Positions 40,746 to 49,783 are shown, counted from the stretch's first letter. The stretch: DNA of 64,000 nt from Alloalcanivorax xiamenensis (GCF_009846745.1 NZ_AQPF01000010.1:42248-106247), one strand, 5' to 3'. The notes: a model not told the origin generated them from the sequence alone. Numbers and translations: made by a program.

Positions 40746-42422
40746 ATGTTTGATCGGCATTTTGCCGTTTGGCCTGAAAACCTGCCGCATCACCTGACCA
40801 TTCCGGAAACCAGCCTCTGCACCAACCTTGATGTCTCCGCGCTGCGCTATCCGGAAAAACCGGCCATCATTTATTACGACCATACCATCACCTACCGGGA
40901 ACTGAAGCGCCAGGTGGACGCTCTGGCCGGCTACCTGCAATCGCTGGGCGTGGACAAAGGTGACCGCGTGCTGCTGTACATGCAGAACGCTCCTCAATTC
41001 ATTATCGGTTACTACGCCATTCTGCGCGCCAACGCCATCGTCGTGCCGATCAACCCGATGAACCGCACGGCGGAACTGGAACACTACCTGGAAGACACCC
41101 AGGCCACGGTGACGCTGGCGGCGCAGGAAGTGTTCGCCAATATCGCGCCTCTGATCGGTACCCGGGAGCTGCGTCACGTCATCGTGGCGTCCTACAGCGA
41201 CTACATTGATCCGCAAACCGATCTGGACCTTCCCGCGGAAGTGCGGGCTCCGGCGCAGCCCCTGCAAACCGAAGGCGCGATCGCCTGGCGCGACGCCATC
41301 GAGGCTGGCAAGACACCCGGCGAGCTGCTGGTGGGACCGGACGATCTGGCGGTGTTCCCCTACAGTTCCGGGACCACCGGTGCCCCCAAAGGCTGCATGC
41401 ATACCCACCGGTCGGTGATGGCCACCTGCGTGCACGGCGTGGCCTGGCGCTCCGGCGGCGGCAGTGAGGGCATCATTCTCTCCACTCTCCCGTACTTCCA
41501 TGTCACCGGCATGCAGGGCGCCATGAACGGGCCCATCTACACCGGCGCCTGTATCGTGTTGATGACCCGCTGGGATCGCCGCACCGCGGCCACCCTGATT
41601 CAGCGTTACCAGGTCACCAGTTGGACCAACATCGTCACCATGGCCATCGATCTGCTGTCCGATCCGGAGGTGGAATCCTTCGATCTGTCCAGCCTGCAGA
41701 ATATTGGTGGCGGTGGCGCGGCCATGCCGGAAGCGGTCTCCGACAAGTTGTTCAAGCTCACCGGCCTGCGCTACATCGAAGGGTATGGCCTCTCCGAGAC
41801 CATCGCCGCCACTCACATCAACCCCGCCGAGAAGCCCAAGAAGCAGTGCCTGGGCATTCCGGTCTTCGACGTGGATTCCCGCGTCATCGATCAGGACACC
41901 GGCAAGGAGCTGGGGGTTGGGGAAGTGGGAGAAATCATTTCCCACGGTCCACAGATCTTCCAGGGGTACTGGAACCGTCCGGAAGAAACCGAGAAGGCCT
42001 TTATCGAACTGGACGGCAAGCGGTTCTTCCGTACCGGTGACATGGGCTACTACGACGAAGAGGGCTATTTCTTCATCGTTGACCGGGTGAAGCGCATGAT
42101 CAACGCGTCCGGCTTCAAGGTCTGGCCCGCTGAAGTGGAAAGTCTGATGTACCGGCACCCCGCCATCCAGGAATGCTGCATCATCTCCGCGCCGCACGAG
42201 CGTCGTGGCGAGACCGTGAAAGCCTGTGTGGTTTTAAACGCCAAGGATAAAGATAACGTCAGCGAGGACGATATCATTACCTGGTGCAAGAACGAGATGG
42301 CCGCTTACAAGGTGCCGCGGATCGTTGAATTCCGCGACGAGTTGCCCCGTTCTCCCACCGGCAAGGTGATGTGGCGGGCGCTGCAAGAGCAGGAATGGGC
42401 GAAAGAAGAAAACGCATCCTGA
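40746..42422 (+). CDS. AMP-forming acyl-CoA synthetase (long-chain or dicarboxylic acid type)
   Basis: This is a 558-aa adenylating ligase that joins a carboxylic acid to CoA with ATP. Core motifs are PYSSGTTGAPKGCMHTHRS (P-loop), GYGLSETIAATHINP, RTGDMGYYDEEGYF, DRVKRMINASGFKV, and the catalytic Lys in PRSPTGKVMWR. Length and position near a bifunctional hydratase/dehydrogenase and paired ACADs recall PimA of the pimelate system, though medium- or long-chain acids are also possible. Start 40746 follows TAGGGAGAGTTAGC. A canonical terminator follows the gene. Confidence 0.92.
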   Translation: MFDRHFAVWPENLPHHLTIPETSLCTNLDVSALRYPEKPAIIYYDHTITYRELKRQVDALAGYLQSLGVDKGDRVLLYMQNAPQFIIGYYAILRANAIVVPINPMNRTAELEHYLEDTQATVTLAAQEVFANIAPLIGTRELRHVIVASYSDYIDPQTDLDLPAEVRAPAQPLQTEGAIAWRDAIEAGKTPGELLVGPDDLAVFPYSSGTTGAPKGCMHTHRSVMATCVHGVAWRSGGGSEGIILSTLPYFHVTGMQGAMNGPIYTGACIVLMTRWDRRTAATLIQRYQVTSWTNIVTMAIDLLSDPEVESFDLSSLQNIGGGGAAMPEAVSDKLFKLTGLRYIEGYGLSETIAATHINPAEKPKKQCLGIPVFDVDSRVIDQDTGKELGVGEVGEIISHGPQIFQGYWNRPEETEKAFIELDGKRFFRTGDMGYYDEEGYFFIVDRVKRMINASGFKVWPAEVESLMYRHPAIQECCIISAPHERRGETVKACVVLNAKDKDNVSEDDIITWCKNEMAAYKVPRIVEFRDELPRSPTGKVMWRALQEQEWAKEENAS

Positions 42423-42429
42423 CCTTTTG

Positions 42430-42470
42430 AGCAACAGCAATTCCCGCCTCGGGATTGCTGTTGCTATTTT
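42430..42470 (+). terminator. Rho-independent terminator of CoA ligase
   Basis: AGCAACAGCAATTCCCG (42430-42446) pairs with CGGGATTGCTGTTGCT (42450-42465) with one bulge, followed by ATTTT. It begins 8 bp after the ligase stop. Confidence 0.8.
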
Positions 42471-42478
42471 CACCATGC

Positions 42479-42525
42479 GAAATACTGTTCCGAATATTGA
42501 CGCTTCGGTGAGGTGCTGTTAGCGT
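42479..42525 (+). promoter_or_regulatory. Candidate promoter with operator E (Liv-type transporter)
   Basis: GAAATACTGTTCCGAATA (42479-42496) fits the operator family and directly abuts TTGACG (42497-42502). After 17 bp comes TAGCGT (42520-42525), a modest -10. The start would fall at the beginning of the hairpin at 42531. Confidence 0.55.
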
Positions 42526-42530
42526 CTTGC

Positions 42531-42556
42531 CTTTCATGCACCATCGTGCATGAAAG
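42531..42556 (+). other. Perfect 5'-leader hairpin before the transporter operon
   Basis: CTTTCATGCAC (42531-42541) and GTGCATGAAAG (42546-42556) form an 11-bp perfect stem with loop CATC. It lies where the transcript from promoter E is expected to begin, so it may protect the 5' end, or instead be a DNA-binding dyad. About 130 nt of leader follow before the TTG start. Confidence 0.6.
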
Positions 42557-42689
42557 TGTGCCGGCGAGAGCGTCCGTACCATAACAACCCAGAAAGTGAA
42601 GCGTGCGAATCAGCAGTGGAGAGTGGCGGTGGAGCGTCACTGATAACGACACAAAGCGCGTTTCATTATTATTATAAGGAGTCGCAGTT

Positions 42690-43553
42690 TTGGACTTGTT
42701 TCTGCAGCAAGTGCTCAATGGCCTGACCCTGGGAAGCATTTACGGCCTGGTTGCCCTGGGCCTGACCCTGGTCTATGGCATTCTCCATGTTCCCAATTTC
42801 GCCCACGGTGCGCTGTATATGGTGGGAGCCTATGTGGCTTACTTCACCATGGTGGACCTGGGGCTGAACTACTGGCTGGCGATGATCGCCGCTGGCGCGG
42901 TAGTCGCCTTCCTTTCCGTTCTCTGTGAGCGTCTCGTTTTTCACCCGCTGCGCAATGCGCCGCCCATTCACGACAAGATCGCCGCCATTGGCATCTTGTT
43001 GTTCCTGGAAGCGGTGGTGCAGATGTATTGGGGTGCGGATTTCCGCCGCATGCCCACGCCCTATACCGAGATCCTGCATTTCGGCGGTCTCACCATTCCG
43101 GCCCAGCGTCTGTTGATCATCGCCGGTGCCTTCGGCCTGATGGGCGCGTTGCACCTGTATCTGAAAAAGACCATGACCGGTGCCACCATCATCGCCATGG
43201 CACAAAACCGGGAAGGTGCCTTCCTGGTGGGTATCGATGCCAACCGCGTGGCGATGATGACGTTCGCCATCGCCGGTGTGCTGGCGGCGGTGGGCGCGAC
43301 CTTGTTCGCCCCGATCAACCTGGTCTACCCGGCCATGGGCCACCTGCTGATCATGAAAGCGTTCGTGATCATTATTCTCGGCGGTATGGGTAGCATTCCC
43401 GGCGCTATCGTCGGCGGTCTGATCATCGGTTTCGCCGAAGCTCTGGGCGGTTTCTATATCTCCAACGAGTACAAGGACGTCATCGCCTTTGCCTTGCTGG
43501 TGGTGATTTTGTCGGTGAAACCCACCGGGCTGTTCACCAAGGGGGTGCGCTAA
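42690..43553 (+). CDS. livH: Branched-chain-type ABC transporter permease LivH
   Basis: This is a 287-aa inner-membrane permease with about eight membrane segments and the LivH signature LVYGILHVPNFAHGALYMVGAY near the N-terminus and LGGMGSIPGAIVGGLIIG near the C-terminus. It forms the channel with LivM. The start is a TTG at 42690, fixed by AAGGAG (42676-42681); no ATG is available. It opens a five-gene operon. In this context the substrate may be an organic acid or dicarboxylate rather than an amino acid, because fatty-acid-type enzymes flank it. Confidence 0.93.
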   Translation: MDLFLQQVLNGLTLGSIYGLVALGLTLVYGILHVPNFAHGALYMVGAYVAYFTMVDLGLNYWLAMIAAGAVVAFLSVLCERLVFHPLRNAPPIHDKIAAIGILLFLEAVVQMYWGADFRRMPTPYTEILHFGGLTIPAQRLLIIAGAFGLMGALHLYLKKTMTGATIIAMAQNREGAFLVGIDANRVAMMTFAIAGVLAAVGATLFAPINLVYPAMGHLLIMKAFVIIILGGMGSIPGAIVGGLIIGFAEALGGFYISNEYKDVIAFALLVVILSVKPTGLFTKGVR

Positions 43554-44608
43554 TGGATCGCCTGATGAATTTCTTTGTCAGCCCGGTACTGAAATGGGCC
43601 TTGCTGGTGTTGGCGGTGGTGTTTCCGCTGATCTCCGATAACGAGTACCACATCTACGTGATGGCCACCGCCTTTATCTGGGCCATCGCCGTCTACGGTA
43701 TGAACATCATCACTGGCTATTGCGGCCAGCTGAATCTGGCCCATGGCGGTTTCTTCGCCATCGGCGCCTACGTGGTGGCTATCCTCACCGTGGATCACGG
43801 GTGGGCGTTCTGGCCGGCGTTCATTGCCGCCGGTCTGGCCGGTGCCATCTTCGGTTTCCTGGTCGGCGTGGTGTCGCTGCGCCTGAAGGAACACTACTTC
43901 GCCATCTTCACCTTGTGCGTGGGCTTCATCATTTACCTGCTGCTGGAAAAGTGGGAGGCACTGACGCACGGCTCCCTGGGCATCATCAATATTGCCCCGC
44001 CGGAAGGGTTCGGCTTTGTCGATTTCACCGAGACCGTGCCGTTCTATTACCTGGTGCTGGCGTTCCTGGTGTTGTCGGTGTGGCTGGTAAGTCGCCTTTC
44101 CCGTTCTCTGTTGGGCCGGACTTTCCTGGCCATCCGCATCAGTGACGACCTGGCGCAATCGCTGGGCATCAACCTGATGCGCAACAAGGTTCTGGCGTTC
44201 GTGCTGTCCACCGTTTACGCCGCCTCGGCTGGCGCCTTGTACGCTGGGGTGGTGCGTTTCATCGGCCCGGCGGAAGCGGACGTGGTGCATACCTTCGACA
44301 TGATCACCTATCTGCTGGTGGGTGGCATCGGCACCTTGATGGGGCCGCTGCTCGGTACCCTGGCGATCACCTGGCTGACGCAGATGCTGCAGTCCCTGGA
44401 AGAGTACCGCATGATCATCTTCGGCCCGATGCTGGTGATCCTGGTGATCTTCTTCCCGCGCGGTATCGTCGGCGGTTTCCTGACCTGGCGCGGACGTCGC
44501 CTGGCCAATAAAGCGTCTCAACAGGACCAGGGCGGGGAATCCCAAGCCTCGACCCAGACTTCCGGCACGCCCGGCGCGGACAAACAGGAGGCCGGCAACA
44601 ATGCTTAA
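43553..44608 (+). CDS. livM: Branched-chain-type ABC transporter permease LivM
   Basis: This is a 351-aa permease with about nine or ten membrane segments and the LivM hallmark NIITGYCGQLNLAHGGFFAIGAY. The C-terminal tail after about residue 320 is hydrophilic and rich in Gln, Ser and Gly (QDQGGESQASTQTSGT), longer than usual. It overlaps livH by one base and the next ATPase gene by 8 bp, which indicates tight translational coupling. Confidence 0.93.
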   Translation: MDRLMNFFVSPVLKWALLVLAVVFPLISDNEYHIYVMATAFIWAIAVYGMNIITGYCGQLNLAHGGFFAIGAYVVAILTVDHGWAFWPAFIAAGLAGAIFGFLVGVVSLRLKEHYFAIFTLCVGFIIYLLLEKWEALTHGSLGIINIAPPEGFGFVDFTETVPFYYLVLAFLVLSVWLVSRLSRSLLGRTFLAIRISDDLAQSLGINLMRNKVLAFVLSTVYAASAGALYAGVVRFIGPAEADVVHTFDMITYLLVGGIGTLMGPLLGTLAITWLTQMLQSLEEYRMIIFGPMLVILVIFFPRGIVGGFLTWRGRRLANKASQQDQGGESQASTQTSGTPGADKQEAGNNA

Positions 44609-45368
44609 GATCAGCAATCTGACCAAGCGTTTCGGCGGCCTGGCGGCGGTCAATAACGTCAGCGTGGAATTTCCCGCCAATCAGGTGAACGCCATCATCG
44701 GCCCCAACGGCGCTGGTAAAAGTACTTTTTTCAATCTGGTCGCCGGAGCGATGCCGCCCAGCGAAGGCCGGATCGAATACCAAGGCATGGACATTACTGG
44801 CATGGCGCCGGACCGGATTGCCCGTCTCGGCGTGGCCCGGACGTTCCAGACCACCATGCTGTTCGATCAGTCCACCGTGCTGGACAACCTGATCGTCGGT
44901 CACCGGCTGCGTACCCAGTCGCGCCTGTGGGATGTGATCATCAACTCCAAGCGCCTGCGTGACGAGGAGAAGAAGTGCCGTTCCCGCGCCGCCGAGGTGC
45001 TGGACTTCGTCGGGCTGTCCCATATCGGCCACCGCTACATCGCCGACATCAGTCAGGAAGAGCGCAAACGGGTGGCTTTTGCCCTGGCCATGGCCACCGA
45101 CCCGGAACTGGTGTTGCTGGACGAACCGGCCGGCGGTATCAACCCCGAGGAAACCGAGAACCTGGCGGACCTGATTCGCAAGATGGTCAAGCACGGCATC
45201 ACCGTCTGTCTGATCGAGCACAAGATGGACATGATCATGAGCCTCGCGGACAAGATCATGGTGCTGGATCACGGCGAGAAGATCGCCGAGGGAACCCCGG
45301 AGCAGATCAAGAATGATCCGGTGGTCATCGAGGCTTACCTGGGGAGTGAACAAGATGTTGAAGCTTGA
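44601..45368 (+). CDS. livG: ABC transporter ATP-binding protein LivG with atypical signature
   Basis: This is a 255-aa ATPase. Walker A is GPNGAGKST (about 35-43) and Walker B is ELVLLDEPAGG. The ABC signature, LSYGQ or LSGGQ in most members, reads ISQEERKRVAF, so its Gly is replaced; the helix after it and the D-loop look normal. LivM-specific ATPases usually keep this Gly, so this is either a subfamily trait or asymmetric ATP hydrolysis with LivF. It overlaps livM by 8 bp and livF by 14 bp. Confidence 0.92.
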   Translation: MLKISNLTKRFGGLAAVNNVSVEFPANQVNAIIGPNGAGKSTFFNLVAGAMPPSEGRIEYQGMDITGMAPDRIARLGVARTFQTTMLFDQSTVLDNLIVGHRLRTQSRLWDVIINSKRLRDEEKKCRSRAAEVLDFVGLSHIGHRYIADISQEERKRVAFALAMATDPELVLLDEPAGGINPEETENLADLIRKMVKHGITVCLIEHKMDMIMSLADKIMVLDHGEKIAEGTPEQIKNDPVVIEAYLGSEQDVEA

Positions 45369-46062
45369 AAACGTCGATGCCAAGTACGATAGCTTCAAAG
45401 CCCTGGATAACGTGTCCATGACCGTGGGGCAGGGGGAGCTGGTGGTGCTGCTGGGGGCCAACGGTGCCGGCAAGACCACCTTGTTCAATACCATCAGTGG
45501 TCTGCTGAAGCCTTCCGCGGGCAGCGTCACCCTCAATGGCGAGGACGTGACCGGACGGCGGCCCTCCGCTCTGGTGCAGGCTGGTGTGGTGCAGTGCCCG
45601 GAAGGCCGTAAGCTGTTCCCGGAAATGTCGGTGATGAAGAACCTGGTGCTGGGTGCCTACGTGCATCGCCGTGACAAGGCAGGCATCAAGAAAACCCTGG
45701 ACCACGTGCTGGAGATGTTCCCGATCCTGGAAGAGAAGAAAAACCAGGCGGCGGGATCACTCAGTGGCGGTCAGCAGCAGATGGTGGCGATCGGCCGCGC
45801 TCTGATGGGGCGCCCGAAGCTGTTGATGCTGGACGAACCGTCCCTGGGGCTGGCGCCGTTGGTGGTCAAGCAGATGTTCGAGACCATTCAGACCATCAAT
45901 CGTGAAGGCACCACGGTGTTGTTGGCGGAGCAGAATGCCTTTGCCGCGTTGAAAATTGCCACTCGCGCCTATGTGATCGAAAACGGTCGCCTGGTGATGG
46001 AAGGGGACCGCGACACCATGCTCGGTAACGAGGCGGTGCGCAAAGCCTATATCGGCGCCTGA
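45355..46062 (+). CDS. livF: ABC transporter ATP-binding protein LivF
   Basis: This is a 235-aa ATPase with Walker A GANGAGKTT, canonical signature SLSGGQQQMVAIGRALM, Walker B KLLMLDEPSLGL, and the LivF-typical GVVQCPEGRKLFPEMSV. Start 45355 follows GGGGAGTGAACAAG; the 14 codons upstream overlap livG and are not needed. It works as the partner of LivG on the cytoplasmic face of the LivH-LivM channel. Confidence 0.95.
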   Translation: MLKLENVDAKYDSFKALDNVSMTVGQGELVVLLGANGAGKTTLFNTISGLLKPSAGSVTLNGEDVTGRRPSALVQAGVVQCPEGRKLFPEMSVMKNLVLGAYVHRRDKAGIKKTLDHVLEMFPILEEKKNQAAGSLSGGQQQMVAIGRALMGRPKLLMLDEPSLGLAPLVVKQMFETIQTINREGTTVLLAEQNAFAALKIATRAYVIENGRLVMEGDRDTMLGNEAVRKAYIGA

Positions 46063-46179
46063 TCACAATCCGATTAGCGGCCTCTGGCGGCCTCTGCTCG
46101 GTGCTTTATGATCGTTAACGTGCGTTAGCGTAATGTGCTACGTCTATAACTGATCCCTACAATAAATGGGAGTGAAGTA

Positions 46180-47343
46180 ATGAAACTGAAGAAAACGTTT
46201 GTTCGCCTGGCCACCGCCAGTGCTTTGGTTATGGGTATGGGGGCCGCCAACGCCGCCGAAGTCAACATCGGCTTTACCGGTCCGCTCAGCGGCGGCGCGG
46301 CGCTGTATGGTGAGAATACGCTGGAAGGCCTGCGCATGGCGGCCGAGGAAATCAACGCCGCTGGTGGTGTGAAAGTCGGCGGAGAAAGCTACGAAGTCAA
46401 CATCGTTTCCCTGGACGACAAGTATTCCCCGAGCCAGGCGGCGGTGAATGGCAAACGCCTGGTGCAGCAGTACAAGACGCCGGCGGTATTCACTCCGCAT
46501 TCCGGCGGTACCTTCGCGCTGCAGGCCTTCAATCAGCGTGATGGCTTCATCGTCATGTCCTACACCTCGATCCCGTCCGTGACCGAGAAGGGCAACAAGC
46601 TGACCGTGAAGATTCCGCCGTCCTTCACCGACTACATCGAGCCGTTCTCCAAAATGGCGATGGAAACGTCGGGCAAGAAAGTAGCGGTGGCCAACGCTAC
46701 CCACGACTATGCCAAGTACTGGACCAAGGCGTTCGTGCCGAAATGGGAAGCCATGGGCGGTGAAGTGGTCGCCGACAACCCGATGGACTACAACAAATCC
46801 GCGGACTTCTACACTGGCGTGAGCAAGGTGCTGGCGGCCAACCCGGAAGTGCTGTTCATTGGTGGGGCCTCCGAACCCACCGGTCTGGTGGTGCGCCAGG
46901 CTCGTGAGCTGGGCTTCAAGGGCAGCTTCATCCTGATGGACCAGGCCAAGATCGATGAAGTGGCGAAAGTGGCTGGCGGTTTGCAGGCACTGGAAGGTTC
47001 CGTGGGGGTGACGCCGCTGGGCAGCTCCGAAATCGAAGGCGCGCGCAAGTTCGTCGAAAAATACCAGAAGAACCACAAAAACGTAGCCACCTCCGAAACC
47101 GCTTACAACTACTTCGCCATGCATATGCTGGCGCAGGCCATGCAGGAAGCGGGTTCCGTGGATGACCCGGCCAAGATCCGTGCCGCCATGCCGGCCGCTC
47201 TGGAAAAGATTCCGGCCGAGTACAACCCCTACGATGTGCACGGCATTTCCGAAAACGGCGCTCTGGAGACCGACGTGCAATTGGCCCAGGTGGTCGATGG
47301 CAAAGTGGTGCTGCGTCGCCTGTCTGATGTGCTGGGTCAGTAG
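46180..47343 (+). CDS. livK: Periplasmic substrate-binding protein of Liv-type ABC transporter
   Basis: This is a 387-aa periplasmic type I binding protein. A signal peptide (KKTFVRLATASALVMGMGAANA) precedes VNIGFTGPLSGGAALYGENTLEG, the family's ligand-loop region. Two Rossmann-like lobes follow. Ligands of this family range from branched amino acids to aromatic acids, dicarboxylates and urea, and the sequence does not decide. It is separated from livF by 117 bp, so it may have extra transcription to make excess binding protein. A terminator follows. Confidence 0.93.
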   Translation: MKLKKTFVRLATASALVMGMGAANAAEVNIGFTGPLSGGAALYGENTLEGLRMAAEEINAAGGVKVGGESYEVNIVSLDDKYSPSQAAVNGKRLVQQYKTPAVFTPHSGGTFALQAFNQRDGFIVMSYTSIPSVTEKGNKLTVKIPPSFTDYIEPFSKMAMETSGKKVAVANATHDYAKYWTKAFVPKWEAMGGEVVADNPMDYNKSADFYTGVSKVLAANPEVLFIGGASEPTGLVVRQARELGFKGSFILMDQAKIDEVAKVAGGLQALEGSVGVTPLGSSEIEGARKFVEKYQKNHKNVATSETAYNYFAMHMLAQAMQEAGSVDDPAKIRAAMPAALEKIPAEYNPYDVHGISENGALETDVQLAQVVDGKVVLRRLSDVLGQ

Positions 47344-47377
47344 TTCTTCCTAGCGCGTCTATCCTTGACCACATATT

Positions 47378-47410
47378 CAAGGGCACCCGGCGGGTGCCCT
47401 TGTCGTTTCC
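47378..47410 (+). terminator. Terminator after livK
   Basis: CAAGGGCACCCG (47378-47389) and CGGGTGCCCTTG (47391-47402) form a 12-bp perfect stem, followed by TCGTTTCC. A second imperfect hairpin built on CCCATGCC and GGCATGGG follows at 47412-47453. Confidence 0.75.
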
Positions 47411-47540
47411 GCCCCATGCCCATGGCGTGGTTGGCTCTGTGCCATGGCATGGGTTGGGGGTATGGTACTCAAACGGAATGGTATTGCGCCGGGGCCCGGC
47501 GACTCGGAGTCATCCGCTTTCAAGCCTTGCTCCGATAAAT

Positions 47541-47588
47541 GAAATGATATTCCGAAATAATTGATAATGGGCCGGGTTTTCTTATACT
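47541..47588 (+). promoter_or_regulatory. Promoter with operator F (hydratase/dehydrogenase operon)
   Basis: GAAATGATATTCCGAAAT (47541-47558) fits the operator family. TTGATA (47561-47566) and TATACT (47583-47588), 16 bp apart, are the strongest -35 and -10 pair of the set. The operator is two bases from the -35 box, so a bound protein would exclude RNA polymerase. Confidence 0.65.
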
Positions 47589-47684
47589 GGGAGCCCCCCG
47601 GGATCTATCCCGCGCCCGTATTCCCATGGTTTCCGTGACGCTCGTCGTTCAGCACGGAGGCCGACCTTTAGGTAAGGAGGAACC

Positions 47685-49769
47685 ATGAGCGAGGTTGTCA
47701 GCTACCGCCGTGAAGGCGAAATCGGCGTTATCAGTGTGAATTACCCCCCGGTGAACGCCCTGGGACAAGGGGTGCGCGAGGGCCTGCGGAGCTGTCTGCG
47801 GGAAGGGCTGGCGGATGATCAGGCCAAAGCCCTGGTGGTGATTGGTGAAGGCCGTACCTTTCCCGCCGGCGCCGACATCCGTGAATTCGGCAAGCCGCCG
47901 GCTGGTCCGGCGCTGCCCGACGTGATCAACGAATACGAAAGCAGCGAAAAGCTGGTGATCGCGGCCATCCACGGCACCGCCCTGGGTGGTGGTCTGGAAG
48001 TGGCTCTGGGCTGTGACTATCGCGTCGCTCTGGATTCCGCCAAGGTGGGTCTGCCGGAAGTGAAACTGGGCCTGCTGCCCGGTGCCGGTGGTACCCAGCG
48101 TCTGCCCCGTCTGGTGGGCGCCAAGGCCGCTCTCGACATGATCGTCGGCGGCAACCCGGTAAAAGCCAAGAACGCCTTGCAAATGGGTATTGTCGACGAT
48201 GTGGTCAGCGGCGATCTGCTGGAAGGCGCTCTGACCTACGCCCGCAAGCTGGTTGCCGACAACGCGCCGCTGCGTCGTATTCGTGACCTGGACGTGCAGA
48301 CCGAGGAAGCGGATCTGTTCGCCAACTACGAGAAATCCATCGCCCGCAAACAACGTGGCTTCAAGGCCCCGTTCCACTGCATCAAGGCGGTACAGGCGGC
48401 GGTGGAACTGCCGTTCGAAGAGGGCATGAAGCGTGAGCGCGAGCTGTTCGGCGAACTGCTGGTGAGCTCCGAATCCGCGGCACAGCGCCATGTCTTCTTC
48501 GCCGAGCGCGAAGTGGCCAAGGTGCCTGGCCTGCCCAAGGACACCCCCAAGCGTGACGTCAACCTCGCCGCCGTGATCGGTGCTGGCACCATGGGTGGCG
48601 GCATCGCCATGAACTTCGCCAATGCTGGTATCCCGGTGAAGATTCTGGAAGTGAAGGAAGAAGCCCTGGAAAAGGGCATCGCGATCATTCGCAAGAACTA
48701 CGAAAACACCGCCAAGAAAGGCCGTCTGACCCAGGAGCAGGTGGAACAGCGCATGGCGCTGATTCAGCCGACCCTGAGCTACGATGATCTCAGCGACGTG
48801 GACGTGGTGATCGAAGCCGTGTTCGAGAACATGGACGTGAAGGAGGCGGTGTTCAAGGAATTGGATCGGGTCTGCAAACCCGGTGCCATCCTCGCCACCA
48901 ACACCTCCACCCTGGACGTCAACCGCATCGCCAGCTTCACCAAACGTCCACAGGACGTGATCGGCATGCACTTCTTCAGCCCGGCCAACGTGATGAAGCT
49001 GCTGGAGAACGTGCGCGGCGAGAAAACCGCTGACGACGTCATCGCCACCGTGATGGACCTGAGCCGCCGCATCGGCAAGGTCGGTGTTCTGGTTGGCGTC
49101 TGTCACGGCTTCGTCGGCAACCGCATGCTGCACAAGCGTCAGGCGGAAGCGGTGCAACTGGTCAACGAAGGCGCTAATCCCGCGCAAGTGGACAAGGTGC
49201 TGTTCGACCTGGGTTTCCCAATGGGACCGTTCGCCATGTCCGACCTGGCCGGCATGGATGTGGGCTACCGCATTCGCGAAGAGCTGCGTAAGGAAAACCC
49301 GGAAAACGCGCCGGCGCGTAACTGGACCGATGAGCTGGTGGAAAACGGCCGCATGGGGCAGAAAACCCAGGCCGGGGTTTTCGATTATAAAGAAGGCGAC
49401 CGCACCCCCGTGCCGTCCGCCGAGGTGGACAAGATCATCGCCAAGTTCCGTGAGGACAATGGCATCGCCACCCGTGAGGTGACGGATCAGGAAATCCTCG
49501 AGCGCTGCATGTACGTGATGGTCAACGAAGGCGCCAAAATCCTGGAAGAAGGCATCGCCGCCCGTCCGTTGGACGTGGATGTGATCTGGATCTACGGCTA
49601 CGGCTTCCCGGTTTACCGTGGCGGCGTGCTGTTCTGGGCGGATCAGGTGGGCCTGAAGACGATCCACGACAAAGTCAGCCAGTTCCACCAGGAAACCGGC
49701 GATGACGTTTGGAAACCCGCGCCGCTGCTGGAAAAACTGGCCAAAGAAGGCAAGGGCTTCTACAGCTGA
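47685..49769 (+). CDS. Bifunctional enoyl-CoA hydratase/3-hydroxyacyl-CoA dehydrogenase
   Basis: This 694-aa enzyme carries two successive beta-oxidation steps. The N-terminal crotonase domain (1-200) has AGADIREFG and the two catalytic Glu at about 105 (GTALGGGLEVALG) and 125 (LPEVKLGLLPGAGG). The dehydrogenase domain has the NAD loop VIGAGTMGGGIAMN (about 297-310) and the catalytic His in GMHFFSPANVMKLLE. The order and length resemble PimF and the peroxisomal bifunctional enzyme rather than FadB. It heads an operon with the paired ACADs. The start follows GGTAAGGAGGAACC. Confidence 0.95.
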   Translation: MSEVVSYRREGEIGVISVNYPPVNALGQGVREGLRSCLREGLADDQAKALVVIGEGRTFPAGADIREFGKPPAGPALPDVINEYESSEKLVIAAIHGTALGGGLEVALGCDYRVALDSAKVGLPEVKLGLLPGAGGTQRLPRLVGAKAALDMIVGGNPVKAKNALQMGIVDDVVSGDLLEGALTYARKLVADNAPLRRIRDLDVQTEEADLFANYEKSIARKQRGFKAPFHCIKAVQAAVELPFEEGMKRERELFGELLVSSESAAQRHVFFAEREVAKVPGLPKDTPKRDVNLAAVIGAGTMGGGIAMNFANAGIPVKILEVKEEALEKGIAIIRKNYENTAKKGRLTQEQVEQRMALIQPTLSYDDLSDVDVVIEAVFENMDVKEAVFKELDRVCKPGAILATNTSTLDVNRIASFTKRPQDVIGMHFFSPANVMKLLENVRGEKTADDVIATVMDLSRRIGKVGVLVGVCHGFVGNRMLHKRQAEAVQLVNEGANPAQVDKVLFDLGFPMGPFAMSDLAGMDVGYRIREELRKENPENAPARNWTDELVENGRMGQKTQAGVFDYKEGDRTPVPSAEVDKIIAKFREDNGIATREVTDQEILERCMYVMVNEGAKILEEGIAARPLDVDVIWIYGYGFPVYRGGVLFWADQVGLKTIHDKVSQFHQETGDDVWKPAPLLEKLAKEGKGFYS

Positions 49770-49783
49770 AGCAGACACTGAAG

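Larger units (their letters stand above)
47344..47684. other. Intergenic region between transporter and hydratase/dehydrogenase operons
   Basis: This is a 341-bp region with the livK terminator, a second imperfect hairpin (47412-47453), operator F with a strong promoter (47541-47588), and a roughly 95-nt leader ending in the Shine-Dalgarno GGTAAGGAGG. I see no additional gene. Confidence 0.6.
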
